Source: JAYZVT01 sp050248375
GTDB lineage: Bacteria; Pseudomonadota; Alphaproteobacteria; Rhizobiales; Methyloligellaceae
Direction: 5' to 3'
Assembly (NCBI GenBank): GCA_050248375.1
Contig: JBFWSL010000040.1
Span: forward strand, 1 to 17,877
DNA: 17,877 bases
Part shown: piece by piece, positions 6,084 through 12,666 of the stretch
How positions within the stretch are numbered: position 1 is the first letter of the stretch
How the letters are laid out: the number at the start of each line of letters is the position of its first letter
Notes under the pieces: model-generated
Database searches by the model: none
What the model was told of the DNA's origin: nothing
Seen by the model: only the letters and a program-made list of their open reading frames with translations
Translations under genes and position numbers: made by a program

Positions 6084-8420
6084 TCAGCGGTAAAGATAGA
6101 CCGGGCTGGTCCAGGCGATGGTACCGTCTTCCTGGGTCAGCTTGATCAGTATCGGATTGTCGCCTTTCGCGCTCACCTCGATGGGCAGGGTAAGTCGTGC
6201 CCCCGTTTGCGTCAGTTTCGCCGGCAGGCGGAACAGCCGCACCCTGCGGGGCAGGATCTCGCTCGCGTCGAACACGGTGTCCTCGAGTCCGATGTCATCG
6301 AGGCCGATGTCGAAGCTGACCGGCCCGCTCCTGAAGCCCAGCCGTCCGCCCGACGCGGACGTCATCCACATGTCGAGACCGGCGAAGTTGCCGGTGGTCA
6401 GCGATTTCCACGCCACCGTGGACGGCGAAGTCAGGTCCAGCGTGCGGTCGGGGTTGAAGAAGTTGATGGGCGAGACGGCTTCGATGCCGTTTCCGGTCAC
6501 TTCCGCGCCGCCGTCCCAGTAGACCTGCCGCGCCCGCCCGCGGTATTTCGCGCCCTCCCAGATGATCCGGAAGCGGTTCTCGCTGGCGTTGTCATAGGGA
6601 CGGATCGTCTCCAGCAGCGTGGGACCGTTGAAGATCTCGATGCGCTCGATGGGTCGGGCGGCGCGGATATCCGCCTCAAGCCTGGCGCCGCCCGACTTCA
6701 GGTTGACGATGTCGCCCATCATGGCGGATTTCGCCGGGGAGCCTTGAGCGTCCGGATAGACATTGGGGTCCTGGTGATAGACGACGGCCTCGCCGTCGAA
6801 CTCCATCGTCATGTCGATCACCAGCCGGCCGCCGTTGCCGCCGGTGGTGCCGTAGTGATGACGCCTGTCGATGCATTCCAGGATGCTGGCGCGGTCGAGC
6901 TTGTCGGTAAGGAAACAGGTCAGCCCGCCAATGGCGCCGAACATGGACGCGCCGGGATAGCTCGCGCCGGGGCGGCCCTTGTGTCCGTCGGAGTTGCAGA
7001 CGATGCCGACCCGGTGCCCGGCCTCCAGAGCATCGTGGAACAGCCACTCGAAGCTGCCCCAGGAGGAATGCACCTCCACCGATTTCTCGAAACGGCCGTC
7101 ATGGGCGAACTTGATGTCCGCGTAGCGTCCGCCGCAATGAGCGTACATGCGCACGTCCCACTCGCCCGACTCCGCGAAGGCCTTGAACAGGTCCCTGGCG
7201 GTGAAGGCGTCATTGCCGATGTCCGACTGGTCCTCCAGCAGGGCGTGGGATGACCGCCTGATGGTCCGGCCCTCCACCGGGAAGAAGACGTTGCGGTCGC
7301 CGCCGAGCGCGGTGTTGCCCGACCATTCGTAGCCGGGGATGGCCACGAACCGTCCCGGCTCGTCGAACTCCGCGCACAGGGCGTTCAGGTCGCGCCAGAA
7401 CGCATTGGTCATCTGGAAGTCGTTGCCCTGGTGCGCGCAGGCGTCGACGAAAGCCCGGTCGCGCGCGAAGGCGAAATATTCCCATGCCGAGCCCGTGCCG
7501 ACCGTCTCCTCCGATTGGCCGTGCAGGTCGGCCCAGAAGTGCCGGAAGCTGCCGGCGGCGGTCAGCCGCAGCGGGTTGGTGACGAGGCTGGTCTTGCCGT
7601 CGGCGGAAGTCAGCGTGATGACGAGATCGCCCTGCTCCGCGGCTTTCAGGCCGGAGACCTCGGTCATGTAGCGTCCCGGCTCGAGTTTCACGCTTTTCGG
7701 CAGCCCTTCGACCGGCATGCTTGCCGACAGCGCGAACTCGATGTCGCATTTGTCGCTCGGGTTGCCCCATACGTCCTCGCCCTTCACCTTCAGCGAGAAT
7801 GTCTCGCCCGCGTGACGCCGGGTCGGCAGCACCGCCGCGTAGCCCGCCGGCTTCCCCGGCACGATGGCCACCACCGGCTGGTTCGCCACGGGCTGGAACA
7901 GGCAGGTGGCGATGGGATCCACCAGGAGCTGGAACTCGAAGCTCGATTCGCAGAAGGTCTGCACCCGCATGCCCGGCGAGCCCTGGCTCGTGTCTCCCAG
8001 CACGATGGTGATGGTGTCTCCCTTCTTCAGGTAGCCCTGCACGACCTTGATGTAGATGCACTTGTCCCACGGCCGCACGTTGCCCTTCACGTCGAAGCGA
8101 TGTTCGAGCACGGCTCCGTTGGAAGCGGCGATGGTGGTGTAGCCGGCCGCCCCGGGATCGGTGAACTGCGGCGGCGTCTGGTCGGAGGCGAACCGGAAGC
8201 ACAGGCGCAGCGCGCCGGAATCGTCGATGCCGTACTCGCCCGCCGTGTAGACAATGGTGAAGGTCTGGTAGCTGCCCGCTTCGACGCTGCCCGCCGGGGA
8301 AACCGTCGTATGTCCCAGCATCCACTGCGGAATGGGCGCGGCTATGGGTGCGCTGCCAAGGCCCGCGAGGGGGGCGTCTTCGGAGGCTTCCGGGTGCCGG
8401 GAAGCGGAACTTTCGTTCAT
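6084..8420 (-). CDS. Large PHP/DUF3604-like predicted metal-dependent hydrolase
   Basis: A 778-residue protein with no evident signal peptide, so probably cytoplasmic. Residues 1-290 look beta-rich, with no motif I recognise. Residues about 293-540 resemble a PHP/DUF3604-type metallohydrolase: DLH at 298-300, CAHQGND at 328-334, PGYEWSG at 362-368, YAHCGG at 426-431, VEVHSSWGS at 448-456 and NSDGHKGRPG at 476-485. The H/D/E-rich pattern fits two or three bound metals. The first motif is DLHGQS where classic PHP proteins have a D-x-H-x-H pattern. Residues about 540-778 are again beta-rich and unassigned. It sits between tctA and the ComA-like gene with 41-base gaps on both sides, so it probably acts on the imported compound or a derivative, for example a phosphoester, lactone or amide. 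The hydrolase call is by motif, not by confident family match. Confidence 0.62.
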   Translation of the reverse strand: MNESSASRHPEASEDAPLAGLGSAPIAAPIPQWMLGHTTVSPAGSVEAGSYQTFTIVYTAGEYGIDDSGALRLCFRFASDQTPPQFTDPGAAGYTTIAASNGAVLEHRFDVKGNVRPWDKCIYIKVVQGYLKKGDTITIVLGDTSQGSPGMRVQTFCESSFEFQLLVDPIATCLFQPVANQPVVAIVPGKPAGYAAVLPTRRHAGETFSLKVKGEDVWGNPSDKCDIEFALSASMPVEGLPKSVKLEPGRYMTEVSGLKAAEQGDLVITLTSADGKTSLVTNPLRLTAAGSFRHFWADLHGQSEETVGTGSAWEYFAFARDRAFVDACAHQGNDFQMTNAFWRDLNALCAEFDEPGRFVAIPGYEWSGNTALGGDRNVFFPVEGRTIRRSSHALLEDQSDIGNDAFTARDLFKAFAESGEWDVRMYAHCGGRYADIKFAHDGRFEKSVEVHSSWGSFEWLFHDALEAGHRVGIVCNSDGHKGRPGASYPGASMFGAIGGLTCFLTDKLDRASILECIDRRHHYGTTGGNGGRLVIDMTMEFDGEAVVYHQDPNVYPDAQGSPAKSAMMGDIVNLKSGGARLEADIRAARPIERIEIFNGPTLLETIRPYDNASENRFRIIWEGAKYRGRARQVYWDGGAEVTGNGIEAVSPINFFNPDRTLDLTSPSTVAWKSLTTGNFAGLDMWMTSASGGRLGFRSGPVSFDIGLDDIGLEDTVFDASEILPRRVRLFRLPAKLTQTGARLTLPIEVSAKGDNPILIKLTQEDGTIAWTSPVYLYR

Positions 8421-8425
8421 CTTCG

Positions 8426-8432
8426 TTTCCTC
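8426..8432 (-). promoter_or_regulatory. Strong ribosome binding site of the PHP-like gene
   Basis: GAGGAAA on the minus strand, 5 bases before the ATG at 8418-8420, fixes the start of the 778-residue protein. Confidence 0.6.
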
Positions 8433-8461
8433 TGTCGTTCTTTGATTCTGGTTGGCGTATG

Positions 8462-10021
8462 TCAGGACGGCCGTGCGGTGTCCTGCGGAGCTTCGTCGTT
8501 CAGGCCGGACCGGCTCTGCTCCCGGTTCTGGCGGGTGATGTTCACGATCAGCGCGCCCACCGTGATCGCGGCGAGCAGGACGAAGACGAGGGAGATCGGC
8601 CGCTGGATGAAGATCATCGGGCTGCCGTCGGACATGATCATCGCCCGGCGCACGCCTGTCTCGAGCAGGGGCCCCAGCAGGAAGGCGATCAGCATCGGCA
8701 GCGGCGAGAAGCCCAGCCGGCGCATGACGTAGCCCAGCACGCCGAAGATGAACATCACGATGATGTCGAAGATCTGCCGCGAGTCCGCGTAGCAGCCCAC
8801 GATGGCGACCAGCAGGATGAGCGGGAACAGCACGCGGATATCGATGCTCAGCGCATAGCGCGCCATGCGGATGAAGGCGAAGCCAAGGCCCAGCAAGAGG
8901 GCATTGGCGAGAATGAGGCTGAGGAAGATGGCGTAGACGAGGGGGCCCTGCTGTTCCATCAGGAACGGGCCGGGCGTCAGCCCCTGGATCATGAAGGCGC
9001 CCAGCACCAGGGCCGCCTCGATGTTGCCGGGGATGCCCAGGGTGACGAGCGGGATCAGGTTGGCGCCAGTGCCGGCGCTGTTGCCGGCTTCCGCCGCCGC
9101 GACGCCGTGCAGGCTGCCTTTGCCGATGGGGTATTTGCGGCCCGAGATGCGCTTCGCGGTGATGTAGGAGAGGAACGCCCCGACAGTCGCGCCGAGCCCG
9201 GGCGCGGCGCCGACGAAGGTTCCGATGGCGCCCGACCGCAGGATTGTCGGCAGCAACGGCCAGAACTCCTTGAGCCGCAAGCCCTCCTCGGTGTCGTTCA
9301 CCTTGAGCTGGTTGGGATCGAACTTACCCGACTTGCGGGAGAAATAGTCCCGCATCTGCACCATGACCTCGGACACGACGAGTAGCCCGAGCATGATCGG
9401 CACGATGGCGAAGCCTTCCTCCAGGTTCGGAATGCCGAACATGAAGCGCTCCTTGGCGGTGAACAGGTCGCGTCCCGCCGTGCCGATAAGCAAACCGAGC
9501 GCGATCGAAACCATGCCCTTGATCGGGGAGGAGCCGATCACAGCTCCCGTCACCAGCAGCGCGAACAGCATGATCGCTGCGTATTCGGGCGGTCCGATCA
9601 TCAGCGCCACGACGGCCAGCGGCGCCGCCACGAGCAGCAGCACCACGTCGGAGAACAGGTCGCCGATGACCGAGGCATAGAGCGCGGTCTGGAGCGCCTT
9701 CTTCCCCTTGCCCTTCCTGACGAGCTGGTAGCCGTCGATGGCGGTGAAGGCGGCTTGCGACGTGCCCGGCAGGTTGAGCAGCACGGCCGGAACCGAGCCG
9801 CCGAAACTGGTGCCCTTGCCGATGGCCAGCAGCGAGACGATGGCCACCACCGGGCTGAAATAGAAGGTGAACGGGATCAGCAGGCCGATGGCGACATTGC
9901 CGCCGATGCCGGGCAGGGCGCCGAATATGAAGCCGATGACGATTCCGATGCAGGCGAAAGCCAGGTTCTGCCAGGTGGCCAATAACACTATAGCAGAGCC
10001 GATATCTCCCCAATTTACCAT
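8462..10021 (-). CDS. tctA: Tripartite tricarboxylate transporter permease TctA
   Basis: A 519-residue inner-membrane protein with about a dozen hydrophobic segments: the large permease of a TTT carrier that takes up organic acids with a cation gradient. TctA signatures are PGIGGNVAIGLLIPFTF near residues 37-53, GGSVPAVLLNLPGTSQAAFTA at about 74-94 followed by DGYQLVRKGKGKKA, the second-half repeat IPLVTLGIPGN, and GLTPGPF. I start it at the ATG at 10019-10021 (M-V-N-W); an in-frame GTG at 10028-10030 adds three residues, and neither has a clear ribosome site. It heads a minus-strand operon with the PHP-like and ComA-like genes, and points away from its partners tctC and tctB. Substrates of this family include citrate, tartrate and aromatic acids; the one here is unknown. 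Confidence 0.93.
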   Translation of the reverse strand: MVNWGDIGSAIVLLATWQNLAFACIGIVIGFIFGALPGIGGNVAIGLLIPFTFYFSPVVAIVSLLAIGKGTSFGGSVPAVLLNLPGTSQAAFTAIDGYQLVRKGKGKKALQTALYASVIGDLFSDVVLLLVAAPLAVVALMIGPPEYAAIMLFALLVTGAVIGSSPIKGMVSIALGLLIGTAGRDLFTAKERFMFGIPNLEEGFAIVPIMLGLLVVSEVMVQMRDYFSRKSGKFDPNQLKVNDTEEGLRLKEFWPLLPTILRSGAIGTFVGAAPGLGATVGAFLSYITAKRISGRKYPIGKGSLHGVAAAEAGNSAGTGANLIPLVTLGIPGNIEAALVLGAFMIQGLTPGPFLMEQQGPLVYAIFLSLILANALLLGLGFAFIRMARYALSIDIRVLFPLILLVAIVGCYADSRQIFDIIVMFIFGVLGYVMRRLGFSPLPMLIAFLLGPLLETGVRRAMIMSDGSPMIFIQRPISLVFVLLAAITVGALIVNITRQNREQSRSGLNDEAPQDTARPS

Positions 10022-10068
10022 CGGAGCCACGGCATCTGACTAGTTAGAGAGTAAAAAAACGAGAGTTT

Positions 10069-10098
10069 GCATAAGAATAATTTCATTAAATCAGTCAA
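10069..10098 (-). promoter_or_regulatory. Candidate promoter of the tctA operon
   Basis: On the minus strand TTGACT (10093-10098) is followed after 18 bases by TTATGC (10069-10074), or after 16 bases by TCTTAT. The -35 is good and the -10 is mediocre. It lies about 50 bases before the tctA start. Confidence 0.35.
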
Positions 10099-10169
10099 AT
10101 TTCGTGATATGCACAGAGTCATGGCAGAAAATTCTGTATAATATTTCATGTAATAAACAAATTGCATTT

Positions 10170-10189
10170 ATCATGATCGGGATCATGAT
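10170..10189. repeat. 20-bp palindrome, candidate operator
   Basis: Two perfect 9-base arms, ATCATGATC and GATCATGAT, are separated by GG. The site lies near the middle of the divergent tctA-tctC gap, where a repressor dimer could control both operons. It does not match the GT-N-TA-N-AC core I know for some HutC-type regulators, so assignment to the local GntR protein is inference from position. Confidence 0.6.
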
Positions 10190-10303
10190 CCAGAATTTCC
10201 GCAAATGCCTGTTCGTGACAAATTTTTGTGCACGATAGACTATTTTTTTGGCTCGAAGAGCGTAATAATAAAATACTATAGTGTTTTTTGCAGTGCAACT
10301 TCG

Positions 10304-10335
10304 AATTGCCGGTTCAGGGAGTTTTGCCGGCAATT
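10304..10335. repeat. Inverted repeat / stem-loop before tctC
   Basis: AATTGCCGG (10304-10312) and CCGGCAATT (10327-10335) are perfect 9-base inverted arms around a 14-base loop. The repeat ends about 30 bases before the tctC start and is not followed by a T tract. It could be a second operator or a hairpin in the tctC leader RNA. Confidence 0.55.
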
Positions 10336-10353
10336 TCCACGTAGCCAGAGACG

Positions 10354-10358
10354 AAAGG
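10354..10358 (+). promoter_or_regulatory. Ribosome binding site deciding the tctC start
   Basis: AAAGG lies 1 base before the ATG at 10360 but 7 bases before the in-frame ATG at 10366. The spacing favours 10366 as the true start. Confidence 0.5.
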
Positions 10359-10365
10359 CATGACC

Positions 10366-11334
10366 ATGGTACCCGCACTCCTTAGCCGCATCGGAACCGC
10401 GATGGCGCTGGCCGCCGCCGTTCTCTTCACCGCCGCTGCTCCGGCTGCGGCCAAGTTCCCGGAAAAACCGATCACCATCATCGTCGGCTACGGCGCCGGC
10501 GGCATGACAGACGTGTCCAGCCGCATCCTTGCCGAGAAGCTGGAGAAGATCCTGGGCGTCAACGTCATCGTCGAGAACAAGCCGGGCGCCGGCGGCACCC
10601 TGGCGTGGACCGCGACGCTCGACCGCGAGGCCGACGGCTACACCATCACCAGCTTTGCCACGCACGACTACGTCGCCTCGGTCATGCTGGATCGCAAGAT
10701 CAGCCTGGACGACTTCACCGCCATCGGCAGCATCATGCCCCAGCAGCGCGTGCTGTTCGCCACCAACTCGATGCCCTTCGACACCATGGAAGGCATGATC
10801 GAGTACACCAAGAAGACGCCCGTCACCTTCGCCGACGGCGGCCTCTACTGGGCCTCGCGTGTGGTCGAGGCCTTCGCCAAGAAGAACGACCTGAAGATCC
10901 GCCTCGTGCCGTTCAAGAGCGGCGCGGAGGGTTCGGCCGCCCTGCTTGGCGGCCACGTCTCCATCGGCGAGACCGGCGTCGGCACCGGCGCCTGGCTGGG
11001 CGCGACCCGCAAGGGTACGTTGAAGATCCTCGGCATCCTCAGCCCCGGCGACCTCGAGAGGGTCGGTCAGAAGGGCGTGCGCAGCATCGGTACCGTGGGC
11101 GCCGACTACCTGACCAAGGTTTACTATGGCTACGCGGTGAAGGCGGGCACGCCGGCGGATCGCGTCGCCATCATCTCCGACGCCATCGAGAAGGCCCTGA
11201 AGGATCCCGACGTGGCCGCCAAGTTCAAGGAGCGCGACCTGATTCCGGAGTGGATTCCACCCGGATCCTACAAGGAGACGCTCCTCAGCCTCACGGACGA
11301 GGCCCAGAAGCTGAAGGCCTACCTGGCGGAGTGA
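10366..11334 (+). CDS. tctC: TTT substrate-binding protein (Bug/TctC family)
   Basis: A 322-residue periplasmic binding protein that captures the substrate for TctAB. The N-terminus is a classic Sec signal: a short basic start, an Ala/Leu-rich core, and a likely cut after AAA at about residue 29, before KFPEKP. The mature start has the Bug signature: KPITIIVGYGAGGMTD, then LAEKLEKILG and VIVENKPGAGG. Length is normal for the family. An ATG two codons upstream (10360) is possible but too close to the ribosome site. tctB follows after 13 bases and the GntR gene after that, making a tctC-tctB-gntR operon transcribed away from tctA. The ligand is unknown; Bug proteins bind carboxylates and some uncharged compounds. 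Confidence 0.93.
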   Translation: MVPALLSRIGTAMALAAAVLFTAAAPAAAKFPEKPITIIVGYGAGGMTDVSSRILAEKLEKILGVNVIVENKPGAGGTLAWTATLDREADGYTITSFATHDYVASVMLDRKISLDDFTAIGSIMPQQRVLFATNSMPFDTMEGMIEYTKKTPVTFADGGLYWASRVVEAFAKKNDLKIRLVPFKSGAEGSAALLGGHVSIGETGVGTGAWLGATRKGTLKILGILSPGDLERVGQKGVRSIGTVGADYLTKVYYGYAVKAGTPADRVAIISDAIEKALKDPDVAAKFKERDLIPEWIPPGSYKETLLSLTDEAQKLKAYLAE

Positions 11335-11347
11335 CGGTCCGGAATCC

Positions 11348-11851
11348 ATGCAGATCGGCCTGAACAGCTACAACGAGCGGCGCGACGCGGTCCTCAGCGT
11401 CGCGCTGCTCCTGTTCGCGGCCTTCGTGTGGTTCTACCTGATCCCCGAATACGCCGGCGGGCATGGCGAGCATGTCATCGTTGCGGAAATCGCGGCGGTC
11501 ATGATCGCCGCGCTCGCCGGCCTGATGGGGGTTCTCACCTTTCTCGGCGTCGCTGTCGAAGCCGATACCTCCGAGGATCCTTTCCTGAATACGTCTCTTG
11601 GCGCCGAGCCGGCCGGCTTGTGGTGGATGACCGCAATCTGGGGAGCGTGCGTCTTCGGACTGCATGGTTTCGGATTTTATGCCGGCGGCGGGCTTGCGCT
11701 TGCGCTCACATTCCTTTTGCTGGACATTCGCGAGCCGCTGAAGATTCTGGCGATAGTATCGGCCGCACTCCTCGGCATATATGTTGTCTTTGAACTGGGC
11801 TTTCATCTCGATTTGCCCAAGGGAACTCTTTTCCACGGCCTCATTCGCTAG
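11348..11851 (+). CDS. tctB: TTT small permease subunit TctB
   Basis: A 167-residue inner-membrane protein with four hydrophobic stretches (about residues 13-33, 45-68, 90-125 in one or two passes, and 131-150) and the typical TctB ending VFELGFHLDLPKG. TctB sequences diverge strongly, so the call rests on size, topology, the C-terminal motif and position right after tctC. The usual tctA partner is not downstream but on the opposite strand 1.3 kb upstream. The last third of the gene is visibly less GC-rich than its neighbours. The start at 11348 has a modest CCGGA upstream. Confidence 0.85.
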   Translation: MQIGLNSYNERRDAVLSVALLLFAAFVWFYLIPEYAGGHGEHVIVAEIAAVMIAALAGLMGVLTFLGVAVEADTSEDPFLNTSLGAEPAGLWWMTAIWGACVFGLHGFGFYAGGGLALALTFLLLDIREPLKILAIVSAALLGIYVVFELGFHLDLPKGTLFHGLIR

Positions 11852-11877
11852 GGCCCCAGGCAGGTGGCACGCGCTCC

Positions 11878-12666
11878 ATGTCAACAACGGCTGATCGGCG
11901 CCCGTCCACGGTCGACAAGAGACGTCTGGATGTGCTTGCGCGCGCGGTTCTCAGCAACTCGCAGGAGCCCAAGGCCAGGGCCATTTCCCGCGCCATCAGC
12001 GACCTGATCGAGCGCGGATTCTGGCGGCCGGGAGACAAGCTTCCGACCGAGAAGGAGCTTGGCGCGCTGCTGGGCGTGAGCATGGGCACCGTGCAGACGG
12101 CCATGCGGAGCCTCACCTCGTCCGGCCTGGTGGACCGCAGGCGCGGCTCCGGCAGCTTCGTCAGCCAGTCGCATACCTTCGGAGGCACCATCCTCCACTT
12201 CCGCTTCCGCCGCCCGGGCGGCGAGGGCCTCGTGCCCTGGGAGGCGGACGTGAAGAGCATCGACGCCATCCGCGAGCAGGGGCCGTGGTCGGAATTCCTG
12301 TCGCAGTCGATCTCCTTCATCCGGGTCTGCCGCACGGTGCGCGTGGACAACGCGCTGACGCTGTGGTCCGAGGTCTATGTGGACGGCGAGCGCTTCCGTC
12401 CGCTGCTCGATCTGTCCCTGCCCGTGCTCTCCACCAAGAACCTGCGCGTGTTCCTGCATGAGCGCTACAACGCGCCCACTTTCCGCATGGTGCATCACGT
12501 TCGCTGCCGGGAGATTTCACCCGAGCATGCCAGGCTGATCGGCTGCCCCGCGGGCATTTCCGGGCTGGAGTTGAAGGCCTTCGGCTATTCCTACCGGGAC
12601 AGCCCGCTCATCTTCCAGCGGATCATCATCCCGCCCACGGACATGGAACTCGAGATTCTTGGCTAG
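11878..12666 (+). CDS. GntR family transcriptional regulator with UTRA domain (HutC type)
   Basis: A 262-residue DNA-binding regulator. Residues about 32-97 form the GntR winged helix: ISDLIERGFWRPGDKLPTEK, then ELGALLGVSMGTVQTAMRSL and the wing GLVDRRRGSGSFV. Residues about 120-258 fit a UTRA ligand-binding domain, with RVCRTVRVDNAL, WSEVYVDGERF and a C-terminal YSYRDSPLIFQRIII strand. The first 30 residues are an extra, probably flexible, leader. AGGTGG lies 10 bases before the ATG. It ends the tctC-tctB operon (26-base gap) and so is probably the local, substrate-responsive regulator of the divergent TTT promoters. Its TAG overlaps the TAG of the convergent transpeptidase gene within the tetramer CTAG (12663-12666). 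Confidence 0.92.
   Translation: MSTTADRRPSTVDKRRLDVLARAVLSNSQEPKARAISRAISDLIERGFWRPGDKLPTEKELGALLGVSMGTVQTAMRSLTSSGLVDRRRGSGSFVSQSHTFGGTILHFRFRRPGGEGLVPWEADVKSIDAIREQGPWSEFLSQSISFIRVCRTVRVDNALTLWSEVYVDGERFRPLLDLSLPVLSTKNLRVFLHERYNAPTFRMVHHVRCREISPEHARLIGCPAGISGLELKAFGYSYRDSPLIFQRIIIPPTDMELEILG

Larger units (their letters stand above)
10022..10359. promoter_or_regulatory. AT-rich divergent control region between tctA and tctC
   Basis: A 338-base non-coding gap. By hand count, 83 of 240 bases at 10081-10320 are G or C (35%), far below the flanking genes. It must carry promoters for both TTT operons. It holds a 20-bp near-perfect palindrome (10170-10189), a 9-bp inverted repeat with a 14-base loop (10304-10335), an 8-bp palindrome ACTATAGT (10275-10282), and -35-like hexamers on both strands (GTGACA at 10215-10220 plus; TTGACT at 10093-10098 minus). 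The GntR protein encoded downstream of tctB is the obvious candidate to bind here. A possible 95-residue minus-strand reading frame in this gap has no family features and biased AT-rich codons, so I do not call it a gene. Confidence 0.75.

Noticed and set aside
9986..10283. CACTATAG at 9986-9993 and its inverse CTATAGTG at 10276-10283 as paired distant operators.
   Set aside because: They are only 8 bases long, one copy lies inside the tctA coding start, and the AT-rich context makes chance matches likely.
10091..10378. A possible 95-residue minus-strand gene in the AT-rich gap.
   Set aside because: It has no domain, no ribosome site and a random-looking composition, and it overlaps the tctC start and the inverted repeats. 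Regulatory DNA is the better reading.
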